A stretch of 64,000 nt of DNA from Petrosia ficiformis. Taxonomy: Eukaryota; Porifera; Demospongiae; Haplosclerida; Petrosiidae. The first letter of the stretch is position 1. Every line of letters starts with the position of its first letter. A program made the position numbers and the translations under genes. This document shows positions 22,919 through 34,310 of this stretch, in pieces. The DNA is taken from NCBI GenBank assembly GCA_947044365.1, contig OX345637.1, positions 13,362,916 to 13,426,915 on the forward strand, in the 5' to 3' direction. The notes under the pieces were generated by a model. That model ran no database searches and was not told where the DNA came from. It saw only the letters and a program-made list of their open reading frames with translations.

Positions 22919-23573
22919 TACATTGATTATAATTATGCTTTTCTTTTTTTTGATAATAATAATTGTAACACATTTTGTAATTAAGACCTCTTATCTCAAA
23001 GAAGATAAAACAAGAATAATTATTATACCTACACAGTAAAAACTGATTTGTTGATTGAACCAATAGTTATTTAGAATATTTACATAGATTGTATACTTTC
23101 TCAAATACTTAACATAAAGTTTGGAAGCACTTTATCTTGATAGTCTATGCAATCAACAACCTTTTGACATGGTATATAAATTTTAGGAATTATTCCAATG
23201 GGAATGTTAAAGATATAAAATCATCTACTTGAGGTTTACTGAGCTTGATGTTTATTATAAACACAGCATTAATGCATTCACTCTAAATAGACATTTAGGG
23301 GAAAACAAGTGTTATATAAAATGTGCCCATATAACCAATCAAAATATTGAAATAACCAATCGTTATACTTATTGGAAAATTGGAGCAAAGTTGCTCAACG
23401 GTCTTTGCATGTTACTAGAGTTATTGATGACAATACGATTGAAAAAAACAACCCACTAACAGACTAAGTAACCAAGTAAGTGAACTGAACAGTATATAAA
23501 CAAAATCACACTTTTATACACATGAGACTGTTCTAGACTCAGTAAAATGTTCCAGAAAAATCTAAGAACAAGG

Positions 23574-25741
23574 CAATGGCATATCTAAGTGGGTGCAGGA
23601 GGTGCAACTGCACCACCTTTTCCTCCTTGTCATTATTTACAAATTACACCCACAATTAATGATAATTTTAATGATGCAATGTGTTATCATAACTAATTGC
23701 TAGTAATACAACTGAACACATGTGGTTTATTTATTATAATGGCTAAGCATCAATCTACATTAACAGCACCAGGAATAGTAGCTCCTCCAAAAAAAAAATA
23801 ACCAGCTCCAGAGACATATTATACTTCTAATCAAATGATAGCAAAAACATCTACCTCTTCTCTTTACATCTATTGAAAGATAGTAAAGAATTGAATAACA
23901 ATAAATGCCTATATCATTACTATATGGAGGTACAATTTACTTAAACTGGTATTCAAACTAGACTCACACTTTGTTTTTCTATCACACCAAGACTTTGGCA
24001 CAAGTCGTAGTTTTTCTGACAAGTGGCTTAAAACTTACTCCACTTGGTTGGTTTATTCCAAAAAATTAGATGGTGGTTTTTGCTTCCATGTGTTTTATTT
24101 GCTAGGGCAGTTAGAGGAAGTAGTGATCTTAGCACACCGGTTCCAAGGCCTCTCAGCACATTTAATAAAGCCACAGAAGTTTTAGGAAAACATAATGATA
24201 ACAAGTATCACAAAAATGCTATGACTGATGTGATTACTTTTGTACAGTCAATGGAACATCAAAGAGAATCAGTTCTAACTTTAGACAAATAGAAGAAAAC
24301 CGGTTAAAAATCACATGTGTAGTGAAATGTTTAGTAAACAGAACATTCCCCTTTGAGGCCACAGAGATGATGAAAGGTGGTTAGGTTCCAGTAGCGACAA
24401 TCCAGGCAATTTTCAATCTTTGGTAAATTTTCGAGTTGAATCAGGTGATGAGGTATTGAAAGAGCACTTTCAGACATGTCCTGGAAATGCAGATCGAAAA
24501 CAATTCAAAATGAATTGATTGAAATTATAGGAGAACAGAGATATGAGAAGATTCTTGAAGAAGTAAAACAAGCACGACTTTTCACTGATGAAGTGGCTGA
24601 TGTATCCAATGAAGAAGAACTAAGCTTAGTCTTGAGATTGGTAGATAGTTCAAGCCAGATTCAAGAAGGATTTCTTGAGTTTGTCAGTTGTAGTGAATTG
24701 ACAACTGGTGAAAAGCTCTCTGAAATTATGCTTGCCATACTTAGAAGCCATGGTTTAGATATAGAACTGCTGAGAGGCCAAGAGTATGATGGTGCTGGAG
24801 TAATGTCTGGCAGGACTAGAGATGTTGCTGCAAGGATACAAAGGGAGTTTCCAAAGGCTTTGTACGTCCACTGCTATTCCCACAAGCTGAATTTAGCTAT
24901 AATGAAGTCATGTGATATTGTCACAATCAGAAATGCTTTTAGGGTAATTAATAAGGTTGCAAACTTCTTCAATTATTCACCAAAGTGACAATCCTCTCTT
25001 GAAAAAATGATTCAAACCTCCATTCAATCAAACAGGAAAAAACATCTATTAGATCTGTTTCGCACAAGTTTTAGTTCCAATGGCTTGTGAATGGCTTAAG
25101 CATACTACCATCATCAATAAACAACAACCCAGGATGGAAGGACAATGTAATGAAATATGGAAGTGAGTATGCTGATGATCTTCCTTCCCAGATAACTTAG
25201 ACACAGAATTGCTATGTTGGGAAATGAAGTGGAAAAATTATCATGGAGACCTGCCAACTAAACCTGGATAAGTGCTCTCACATGCTGGTGCCAATTACTT
25301 TTCCAATATTCAAACACTACTGTGAATATTATGTACCTTACCAGTCACCTCCTGCGCTTGTGAAAGAAGTATCAGCGCACTCAGATGAGTAAAAATGTAT
25401 CTGAGGTCAATGATGGGTCAAGAGAGGCTGAAAGGGTTGCTTTATGTGAACGTCCACTATGGGATGCGGTAGACATTTCAAAAGTTGACTCCTTTGCCAG
25501 AAAACATTCTCGCAGGATTTTGTTGACGAACATTCTTCAGACTGATTAACTAATTTTGTTTGTTTTTTTCTTTGTCTAAAGTTCACTAATTAAAATCTGT
25601 AACCACAAATGTGATGATCACATTGCGCATGGGCTAGTGTAAAGTATTAAGTTAATTGATTACCACACTCCTCATGAAATAAAAAAATGTGGCGTGCGAC
25701 ATTGCTTCACAACCTTGCTTATAACTATGGATCCGCACCTG
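23574..25741 (+). mobile_element. hAT transposon, about 2.2 kb, decayed
   Basis: Its ends are CAATGGCATATCTAAG (left) and the complement CAGGTGCGGATCCAT (right), typical hAT termini. The 8-bp duplication is not clean (CAAG is shared). Coding text runs left to right: start ATG at 23739, a TTF-type zinc-finger region full of stops (to 24290), a DUF4371/RNase H-like part (24476-24988), and a C-terminal dimerisation part (SKVDSFARKHSRRILLTNIL) near 25480-25545. Stops and frameshifts throughout show it is dead. Confidence 0.8.
24476..24988 (+). pseudogene. hAT transposase core fragment
   Basis: The longest intact part (170 codons) reads ARLFTDEVADVSNEEELSLV, GQEYDGAGVMSGRTRDVAAR, and VHCYSHKLNLAI. 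These are the conserved segments of the ZMYM/hAT-type DUF4371 and catalytic core: D in TDEVADVS, D in YDGAGVMSG, then CYSHKLNL. A stop follows at 24986; downstream text continues in other frames. Confidence 0.8.
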
Positions 25742-25854
25742 CAAGCACATGGTAACACAGATATTAATCACCTCACCTAATTAACTGTCAAGTAACACTA
25801 AATATATGCAATTAAGTAGTTAAATAACTTGTCAAAACCGTCTTACCTTCTACA

Positions 25855-26764
25855 ACGTATAAATTGAAATGATAATCTTATTATGTGATGTGCCATATAG
25901 GAAAAGAACAAACAAGGGATGCAAAAACTTACCTGTATAATTATATACATAGTAGTATAGTCCTGAATGATTGGGCACATCAATATTCTGCATTGTTTTT
26001 TTATTTCACCAATCAAAAGTTTATTATAATACTAAACGTTTCGATGGCTATTCAGTCATCTTCATCAGTGGTACAAAAATGTATATAGACTATTCAACTA
26101 TTTATAGTACACTGAAAGTCATAGATTTTACAGAAATCATACAAAAATGGGGCCTAAATTATATATTTTATAGTGAACGTAAACATGGTGCAGATAGAAA
26201 ATGTGCACTGTTAAAGTGTCAACAATTGTGAGACCAATATATATTTATTGTCTTCGCTAGTAATATATAGTGGAACTGTATTTTCATTTGGGAAGCATAT
26301 AAAATTGCTATAATTTATATGTTTTCTATCATTTTTTCTAGTATAATTTCAGACTGCTACTCTATTGATTGCTCCATGTGCTAGTGTTCATAGTTTGTTT
26401 TAGAAACATGGCAACACTACTTGAACACAACGAATCAAACTACCTACCAATATCTGTATCACAAATATTATTATCTACAGGAAATGGCTAATGAATTGCA
26501 TCTCAAAATAAGATCTGTCATTGGATGAATATATCAGTTGTTTTTGTTTGCTTGATAAGCTTACTTCAGTAGTTTTGTTGTCATCTTTGTTTAAACAGCA
26601 GAAATTTCCAATAAGCACAAAGTGACTGCTCTAACCCTCTGTCCATGTGGCAAGGTTAATTGCATTAGTGAAACAGATAATCCTGACAAATTATATATAT
26701 TATATTATGCATATATAATATTATAATTATATGTAATATTATATGTAATATATTTATATATATA
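25855..26764. other. No gene seen
   Basis: AT-rich, with a long TATAT tract about 26690-26765. Open frames at 25.9-26.2 kb have no recognisable domain. Confidence 0.45.
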
Positions 26765-26905
26765 TAATGATTATGAGGTGTATATACAATGTATACAGCT
26801 GTCCAAGAAAGTTTTGTTGAAATATCCCCCGAAGGCCGCAAGCTGGAGGGTGATATTTCTACAAAACTTCTGAGGACAGCTGTATATACACTAAATAATC
26901 ATTAT
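26765..26905. repeat. Imperfect hairpin with GC-rich centre
   Basis: The outer arms ATAATGATTATGAGGTGTAT and the complement of CTAAATAATCATTATG enclose inner arms (CAGCTGTCC...GTTTTGTTGAAATATC) around CCCCGAAGGCCGCAAGC, TGGAGGGTGATAT. The centre resembles that at 39450-39480 (CACCCTCGGG, CCTGCGGCC, CTCGGGTGATAT). Confidence 0.7.
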
Positions 26906-26917
26906 GTATCTGATAAA

Positions 26918-27347
26918 TACCGTATAGCGGGTTAATTTCGTAGGTGAAAATTTTCGATAATTTTTTACACACGGTTTAGAATAAATTTTCATTGTCTTTT
27001 ATTTTCGTCTTGTCAATTGTCACGAAATATAGCGATCAATCAACATAGCCACGGCCATCACACGTCACCTATAATTTTATCAGATTCGTTTGAGTTTAGC
27101 TGGAGCGTGAGAGGGTACCATGTGTACAGTGTACAAAGATATATGGGAAGCAGAGTTAAGTCAGGACAAGAGTTCACTTTTCAGAATGATGGGCGTGACC
27201 GTCTCATCCGTCGAGTCTGTCTGCTCACAGTCTTTCATGGAAGTAATGCGGTTCTTTAAACTTGGTAGGTACTTAGTTATAAGTCAGATAATAACGAAAT
27301 GAAAGATTATAAACATAGTTTAAGGGTTGTTTGAAGTCGCTAAAGTT

Positions 27348-27403
<56 letters not shown>

Positions 27404-27533
27404 ACCACGTTCAATTAAAATGCGCATCGTGCTCAAAGGGTTAATATTCGTAGGCTAAAATTTCGTCCAACTCAGTAAACATGTGAAAAAAAACGAAATT
27501 TAGACCCAAACAAAAAGAACCCGCTATACGGTA
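26918..27533. mobile_element. 616-bp TIR element, TACCGTATAGCGGGTT family
   Basis: Exact 16-bp inverted ends: TACCGTATAGCGGGTT (26918-26933) and AACCCGCTATACGGTA (27518-27533). If TA is taken as the duplication the ends are ACCGTATAGCGGGTT flanked by TA, as in Tc1/mariner-type MITEs (inference). Inside are a (TA)n tract (27352-27400) and a section found inverted at 15850-16050. No protein is present. Confidence 0.8.
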
Positions 27534-27672
27534 TTATGCGTTCTTTTACTCACCCATTTTTCAATTATTTATTGGAGGTGTGTCAGCGCATGCACACAAT
27601 CATCACTTGCATTTGCCATCATTGCCTCGTTAGGAAGTTGCTCTTTTTGTCTGTTGGTATCCTTTTCAATCA

Positions 27673-28312
27673 ATGACTCAGTTCAAAGAAGCTGAAATTT
27701 TGTCTACCAAGATAAAAAGGCCTTCTCTTTCCTTATGTCGTAAGCCACTCTCTGACATATATCCTATATGTAAGAGTGAATCTCAGAATATGGCAAAGCC
27801 AGTGATTGCAAACAATACATCAATAAGCACAAGGTGGGGTGTGAAGAATCTGACTGATTGGCATGCTGATTATAATAAAAGAAATTCAAATGCTTGCTGC
27901 CCTGATGATGTGTTGCTGCCTACATGTCCTAAACACTTGTTGGACAAAAGGTTATCCGTATTCATAACTGAAACACGTACTCAGAATGGTGAGGCTTATT
28001 CCTCCAAAACTATATATTTTTTGATAACTGGTATAGAAGCTTTGCGGTTATATGAATGAATAACTGATGATCAAAATATGGATGTCTCTAAAATATTGCA
28101 TGGTGAAAAAAGAATGTTCAATGAATCTAAAGGAAACCAAATTGCTTCAGATACTGTTCAAAATATGGAATTCTCCACAGTACCACCTGAAGAAAAGAAA
28201 ATCTGATGGAATGCAAACTCGTTCAAATTCAGGTAGTGTGAGTTGTAATAATTGCACTGTAAATGTGTATCAAGTTCAGCCTTCTACAATGACTAAGTCT
28301 TGCTACAGTTGA
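27673..28312 (+). pseudogene. Crypton-like tyrosine recombinase lacking its catalytic part
   Basis: The first frame (27673-28059, 128 codons) matches the N-terminal part of the intact recombinase at 39252-37873: STRWGVKNLTDWHADYN aligns with its ...[15 protein letters not shown], and FITETRTQNGEAYSSKT with [15 protein letters not shown]. After a stop the text changes frame, and a short end with NNCTVNVY recalls the GCTINFNI C-terminus of that protein. The whole R..HxxR..H..Y catalytic domain is missing, so this is an internally deleted copy. Confidence 0.65.
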
Positions 28313-29437
28313 TCTCAGCACTCTGCAATGCCGTGCTACATGGTATATATTCAGCCACCACTGTATTAGCCTGCATTGTCTTCTGACTATTTGTACCCTC
28401 TAGCGGATATCATTCGTACTGAACTGAACTGTCATTTTACTGAACACAGTGAGCAGTGATCTGTAGTTAGCCTATTCGGCTGATTTGTTATCATTTGCTT
28501 TGGGATTCTTTAAAATCTGAAAGAACCCAAAAGAAAAATGATAACTGTGAGAATTCAATCATAATTTAATTATGATTGATTTCTCACAGTTATTGTAATA
28601 AACCACGAACAATTCACATATACAAAATGAGTGCCGTCAGGATGGGACCCTCACCTATGTGGCAAAGTAATACAAAGCACTACAATGTTTTTCTAAATAT
28701 AATAAATTTTGTGTATGAAACAAACAATACATATAAATTTGAAAAACATTTATGGGCATTAAAACTGTTATAACTTTATATCCTAAAAGACAAAATAAGA
28801 ATATCAATGAAAGAAATGTATGTATAATTTGTATATCTATCTTACATATTATTCTCTGTTTTCCTTCGAAAAACAATGAAAAAGTTCTCAAGTCTACCTC
28901 CAAATTCTCCAATGTGTGAAAACATATTGAAAATTGTATAATTTGTATATATCTTATTCTCTGAAGTCCAGCAGCATAGGCAGACTTTAATTGATACCTG
29001 GGCCTAATAAAAGAAAATTGGCGCACAAAGCGGGCCAAAAAAATTTTGGCTAATTATTTATTCATGATGGGCGTGTCGATTAATAATAATGAATAGCGCA
29101 ACCAAGAAGTTAATAAACGGACAGTTCTGGTGATACTGCGATATAGTCAGGAACTCCGCCAAGAACTCTTGTAACACTTGTACATGCAACTGTTAAAATC
29201 ATTGGCGGTCCTGATATCATTCTTACCAGCTGCATCTCCTGTTCATCAGTTCCTGCTGCCTTTGTTGCTTAGAATCAGAAGAATCTAACGGATTCACATC
29301 TAAACAGTCAAAAATATGCTGCTTTACTTTGCTTCTGAAAGGCCATCTCAAATAAACAAACTTGACAATGTCAATTACACGGGATATAAAATTGTTCTTA
29401 ATTTTAATAATATTAATTAAAATTCCAATTTCATTCT
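28313..29437. other. No gene; palindrome at 28536-28598
   Basis: The palindrome (arms AATGATAACTGTGAGAATTC and complement, centre TAATTTAATTA) is flanked by AT-rich non-coding sequence. The minus-strand open frames of 28.6-29.5 kb have no coding character. Confidence 0.5.
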
Positions 29438-29484
29438 GATGCCCTGGCCCAGGCCTGCCAGCCCCGGGTGTAGCTATGCCACTG
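29438..29484 (-). mobile_element. Terminal fragment of a hAT element
   Basis: On the minus strand the sequence starts CAGTGGCATAGCTACACCCG at 29484 and continues GGGCTGGCAGG, the usual start of sponge/cnidarian hAT termini. The matching other end was not found. Confidence 0.4.
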
Positions 29485-29799
29485 CTGAAGTCTCCAACGT
29501 GTCTCAACGTGTGAAAACGAATCACCTCTATTACGTGTTTAGCATTCACGTGCACATGACCATGTGTTTCTTGGCTAGCGACTGGCCATGAAACAGGATA
29601 ACTTGTGTTTGTGTGTCCATATTTACTCTCGTTATTGCCCTCGTTTCATCTTAAAGTCATGAAACGGTAACTGTGAGTTATAAAAATTGTCATAACTTTA
29701 GAACCAAAAGGTTTTAGAAGATTTCCTACGTTATATTGTTCCTTGTATAATTTGAAGTCTACCAGTACCCCGTTTGAAATGTCAATGTTTTCATTTTTC

Positions 29800-30090
29800 C
29801 AGAAAAATTGTTAACACACAGACAGACAGACACACACACACAACAATTACCGTACCCTTCCGCCAGCGCTACACGGCGAGGATAATCAAAGGAATATATA
29901 TGCATGATGTGCAATATAGAATTGTTAAAAGCTATGAAGTATGGCTTAAACAGGATATAATTATATATATATACATATATATATATTTATTTATTTATTT
30001 ATTTATATATATATATATATAATTATATATATATATATATATACAAATATATATATATCTATATTTATATATCTATAATATTATATATAT
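29800..30090. repeat. (CAGA)n, (CA)n and (TA)n simple repeats
   Basis: ACAGACAGACAGACACACAC occurs near 29815, and long TATATA/ATTT tracts at 29955-30090. The [11 protein letters not shown] open frames come only from the TA tract. Confidence 0.85.
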
Positions 30091-30194
30091 GTAGTATTAT
30101 TAGCTATGTGGTATAGGGCTACCTCTATGTTTGCTTTTCCACTGGCCAACACACGTTTTTTTTTTTATAATTGTAATAATAATTGTTATAATTA

Positions 30195-30510
30195 GTTTGT
30201 TTGAGTATGTGTTGTATACAAAGTTAAGGATGTTGCATTCTTCTGGAGGGTGTTGGGTTCAGTTAATTAATAGGCATGGCACATAATAGAACATGCACTT
30301 AAGCTCTACAGACCAGTGGGAAAAAAGCTTTATGTAGAAACTGGAACTAATAGCTGTTCTGGGTACAATATATTCCTAAAGTTCTACAAGAACATCTAAA
30401 AAGTAAGATAATACCATAACAGGAGGTTTTGTTTCATACATGAGAATGTCAGCTATAATTACTGAATGTTGGATAATGCAAAGCAATCATAGGGATACAT
30501 TTTTCTCCAT
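30195..30510 (+). repeat. Dispersed repeat R1, copy 2
   Basis: Second copy of the repeat at 1770-2110, same orientation. It runs on through TTTTTCTCCATATATCTTG, which is the uninterrupted version of the point where the 2121 element sits in copy 1. Confidence 0.65.
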
Positions 30511-30523
30511 ATATCTTGTTTAT

Positions 30524-31631
30524 GTCAGAGAGTACGGTAGTACTCTCTATGTACGGATGGCACAATTTCAATTGCAAGTGATGATTTGAAATCTCTGGTA
30601 ATATATACATAATATATGTTTTAATACACACATACTTACAGCAGCTATATGAAAGCTGGGAACGAAAGTACTTGAGATAATGTATTCATAATGTGTTTCA
30701 AGTGCTAGTGGTAAACATACACACCTAGCCCCGTGTCCTGCACATGATACAAATAGCGACAAAAGCTATGTACTATATATATATACTAGACAGCTGTTGA
30801 AGAAGGAGGTGAAGTATCTTATAAGTAGAGTGAAAGAAGTGGATGCTGTTCATTTCAAGAGCAACTAACCTTCGTTCTTGTGAAGTCTATCCATCATTGT
30901 TTCGGCCTGTAGCTCTAACTTTTTGGGCTGCTACTTATTTCATATACTCCCATATTCTTTGTTGCCTCTTGAGCAAGTGATGTTGATGTGGTTCTCTTCA
31001 TGGAATGTAGGCTCACTACAGCTGCCTTCCTTTTTCCTAACTCATTAGTGTTTACTATACTAGTACTGCACATGCATTGGGTGCGGTTTGTCGGTAGATT
31101 TATCGTCAGCCACTTAGCGCCTCTGGCTTGTTTGCTTATTGTTTGCCCATATATGGCCATTTTGTGCAATTTGTTTGACAAAGGTTGACACAGCGTTATA
31201 TATATAAAGCAGTTGTATGCTCCTTCCCCGCCTGCGGCAAGGTTCATGCACTCCTGCTGTTCATATCTAGTGTTTTTATGACTACCAACACCTTTTAGAG
31301 GACCAATGATTTTGTTAAGGTAGATAATTGGCGAGTGGCAAAACTGGCAAAATCTTCATCATATTATTATTATCAGAGAGTGCAGTAGTACTCTCTATGT
31401 CGGGATGCACGAGAAAAAAAATGGCCGTGATCAAAGCGATGAGCTGAAATCTCAGGTAATATATACATATACGTTTTAATACACACATACCTATTCATAT
31501 CTAGCATTTTTATGACTACCACCATCATCTAGATGGCCAAAGATTGTCGTTAAGGTAGAGAACCGGCAAATTGCAAAACTGGCAAAATCTGCTTAATGTT
31601 ATTGTCAAAGAGTACAGTAGTACTCTCTATG
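30524..31631. repeat. Composite repeat R3, several overlapping 5' parts
   Basis: The palindromic tag AGAGAGTACGGTAGTACTCT (or a near variant) recurs at 30524, 31374 and 31608. Each is followed by the CAATTGCAAGTGATG / AGCTGAAATCTC / TATCTAG / GGCAAAACTGGCAAAATCT landmarks. The stretch 30780-31260 between them does not belong to R3 and shows no gene. Confidence 0.65.
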
Positions 31632-31829
31632 GGGTGCTTCCCAAAATGTGTAATCCCAAAATGTCTACATGGTCTAGGGTGTACGGTCTAGGGTCTAGGG
31701 TTTAGGATTTAGACTCTAGACCCTAAACCCTACACCCTAGACCCTATAGGGTCTAGGGTCTAGAGTCTAGGGTCTAGGGTCTAGGATTTTCATTTAGACA
31801 TTTTGGGATTAGACATTCTGGGAATGATT
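31632..31829. mobile_element. Small TIR element with TCTAGGG interior
   Basis: The ends TTCCCAAAATGTGTAATCCC and its inverse (GGGATTAGACATTCTGGGAA) enclose about 110 bp of TCTAGGG/CCCTAGA units with a few CCCTAAA and TAGGGT. The units are arranged in both orientations. The flanks repeat CTCTCTATG (31623-31631) and CTCTCTGTG (31830-31838), a 9-bp target duplication with one change. R3 copies elsewhere lack it. Confidence 0.8.
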
Positions 31830-31838
31830 CTCTCTGTG

Positions 31839-32696
31839 TAGGGATGACACGGAAAAAATGGCCGCCCCTACATTTCAATTGCAAGTGATGAGCTGAAATC
31901 TCTGCTAAAGTTATTGAGACAAGTCTTAATGAACATAGTTGGAGATCATTGAGAACCGGCAAGTAGCAAAACTGGCAAAATCTTCACCATAATAAATGTT
32001 ATTTTTATTTTTCAGACAAATCATTTTTTTGAAATATCACAGTGATTCTAGTACCATTCCAGTCGCATTCATAGTAAATGTTCGGTCTACAAATATCTAA
32101 ACAATATATTCAGATACTATGAATGAAGAGAGTCCCCACGACTACAAAGATTGGATCTCGAATTGGATGCCATTTTCATAAGTGTATTCATTGATATTTG
32201 TTAACTTTCTTAATTAATGCAACTGCTAAGTTTAACTGTTTAATCAAGCCACATGAAATTTAATTGCGCATGCGCATTTGTATACTCGGAACAAGGAAGT
32301 TGAAAGGGAGAAAGTGCTTGTTGCATTGTAATCATAAGCATAGACTGCATAGTGATAACATTTGTGAGCAAATACATTCTCATAACAATGAATATAATAA
32401 TTATTAAGCCATTGTATAATAATGATAAGCATTGGAATACTGAATGGTTGACACTGACTGACACTAGGACTGCAGACAGTGCTGCAAATGAAATAGAGAA
32501 TAGACATCATCTGTAAGTGAAACAAAATGTTAATGCATAAATAACATATAAATTATATAATATATAAAAGAATGACCTTCATTGATGAACAAATTTTAAT
32601 GCATTTATGATTGTATGATTTCTTATGATATATAACTTACACTAGTATTTGTGCTATCTACAAAAAATGTTCGCATCATTCAGAAAAAAAAAAACA
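31839..32696. repeat. Composite repeat R3, copy 3
   Basis: It resumes GTAGGGATGACACGGAAAAA after the small insertion and follows the R3 order to ATTCAGAAAAAAA before the MITE. Confidence 0.7.
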
Positions 32697-32900
32697 ATGA
32701 AAACACGAAAAAACATTTTCAACATCATGAAAGAAGATGTAGGGATGTTAAAAACCCAAAAAGCATGTGAACAATGTTGGGTTATATGGAAGTAGTTTGT
32801 TTAATTTTGGGTCCTATGTTAGCTTTCCAACTTTTTCACATGCGTTTTGGGTTTTAACATCCCTACATCTTCTTCCAAAGGTTTTATATTATTCTTGTAT
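32697..32900. mobile_element. MITE family M, copy E (internally deleted)
   Basis: The left arm GAAGATGTAGGGATGTTA and right arm TAACATCCCTACATCTTC are present, but most of the left inner arm and loop are missing. Confidence 0.8.
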
Positions 32901-32929
32901 ATATTATATATATTATTATTATTATATTG

Positions 32930-33566
32930 TTATCCAGACAATTCATTTTTTGTTTGTTGAACTGTCACAATGATTCTAGCATCATTGCCATCATATTCAT
33001 TGCAAAATTCAGGTCTACAAATATCTAGATGATATCTTCAGATACTGTGAAAGAATCAAGACAGTCTCAACGACAGGAAAGATTTGATTTCGAATTGAAC
33101 GCCATTTTTATAAGTGTAATTTAGCCACGTGGCCATGGAATTAATTACGCGTGTACATTTGAGTCCTCAAAACATGAACGCTGTTTTCTGGAAACTGCTT
33201 CCTATGTAACCTACATTGGAATCATAGGCATAGTAATACAGTTTCTGAGCAAAGACATTCTTAAAATAATGAGCGTAATAATTATTAATATTGAAACCAT
33301 GATATACTGATAATATAATAAATATTATACTATGATAAGCACTGGAATACCTTTGGTTGACACAAAGACTAGCACTACCCCTTGTGCCAAAGCTGTAAAT
33401 GAAATAGAAAACAAACAGCGTCATCTGTAAGTGAAATTAGAATGATAATCAAATCATAAATAATGTATATAATTATACAAAAGTCTGACCTTCAATGATG
33501 AACAAGCCTCATAGCTATCTACATAAAATATTCACAAATCATCTACCATTCAGAAAAAAAAACAAT
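32930..33566. repeat. Composite repeat R3, copy 4
   Basis: It contains AGACAATTCATTTTTTG, TCAAGACAGTCTCAACGA, GAACGCCATTTTTATAAG and CATTCAGAAAAAAAAAC in R3 order, more diverged than the other copies. Confidence 0.65.
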
Positions 33567-33750
33567 GGAGAAAAGAATAACAAAAAACATTTTCAATAAA
33601 AGTGAAGGAAGATGTAGGGACGTCAAAACCCAAAAAGCATGTGAATAAGGTTGGGAGGTTAACGTAAAAGTATAGCTCTTTGTATTTTGCTTTATAGCGG
33701 TGTAAGTACTTATGTAGGGTTATATGGAAGTGGTTTGTATTATTCTTGTA
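33567..33750. mobile_element. MITE family M, copy F (right arm deleted)
   Basis: The left arm (GAAGATGTAGGGACGTCAAA) and loop are present. The right arm is cut after TTATATGGAAGTGGTTTG, then jumps to TATTATTCTTGTA. Confidence 0.8.
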
Positions 33751-34310
33751 ATATATATGTTCATTATGCTTAAACCATGACTGCTATGCGTTTCCACCTG
33801 GCTGTAAGAGTTCAAAATAGCACACTGCTATTCTTAAGTGTTCTTGCTCTATACTATTCCATTAAGCCTAATCTCCAGTTTGCTTCACAAATAGTGATGT
33901 ATATCCCAACCAGTACATCTTTATAGTAAAATGATGCTGTGCTGCATACAAAACTTGCCACCGATGTATGGTCAACAGTACATGTAATTAATATTTGAAA
34001 TTAATAATTATTAATTATACTTTTTACTAGTATTGAGGGTTTTGTACAGGATGGCATTCAATTGTGAAAGTATCAGTTAATAACAATAATTATTTATTCA
34101 AGGGCATGTATGCATATACCACTCAATGTACACATACCTCTTTTATGGAAAGTATAGTATATACAAAACTATACAGCAAAATAATTAATGTTAATTTATT
34201 TCCTGTTTTAATCTCTTTGAGACCATGAATAGTTCACAATACATGTGAGATAATTATGCTAATTAATTATACTCTGTCACATTTTGCATGCATCTACTTA
34301 TCTTCAATAG
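33751..34310. other. Region upstream of gene 2's Ig exon
   Basis: No exon with a start codon and signal peptide is visible here. The Ig exon at 34311 has an ordinary acceptor (TCTTCAATAG), so gene 2 must begin farther upstream. Confidence 0.5.

Larger units (their letters stand above)
23372..25854 (-). mobile_element. Solo LTR split by a hAT transposon
   Basis: 23372-23573 and 25742-25854 together match the Copia LTR at 13479-13797 in reverse complement, starting (minus strand) TGTAGAAGGTAAGACGG. There is no polypurine tract outside the LTR start, so it is a solo LTR or an isolated 5' LTR. The hAT element inserted near the GAACAAG/CAAGCACATGG point. Confidence 0.7.

Noticed and set aside
27017..27302. 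Two overlapping plus-strand frames
   Set aside because: They lie inside a TIR element and are not open in its inverted partner at 15.9 kb in a consistent way.
28655..29555. Two minus-strand frames of about 110-127 codons
   Set aside because: No homologous motif, no splice signals that fit, and the second overlaps a hAT terminus.
29774..30022. An 82-codon plus-strand frame ending in IYIYIYIY
   Set aside because: Its second half is only the TA/ATTT simple repeat and there are no splice or domain signals.
31640..31820. A chromosome end (telomere)
   Set aside because: The TCTAGGG units run in both orientations, are degenerate and sit inside a TIR with a target duplication, with ordinary sequence on both sides.
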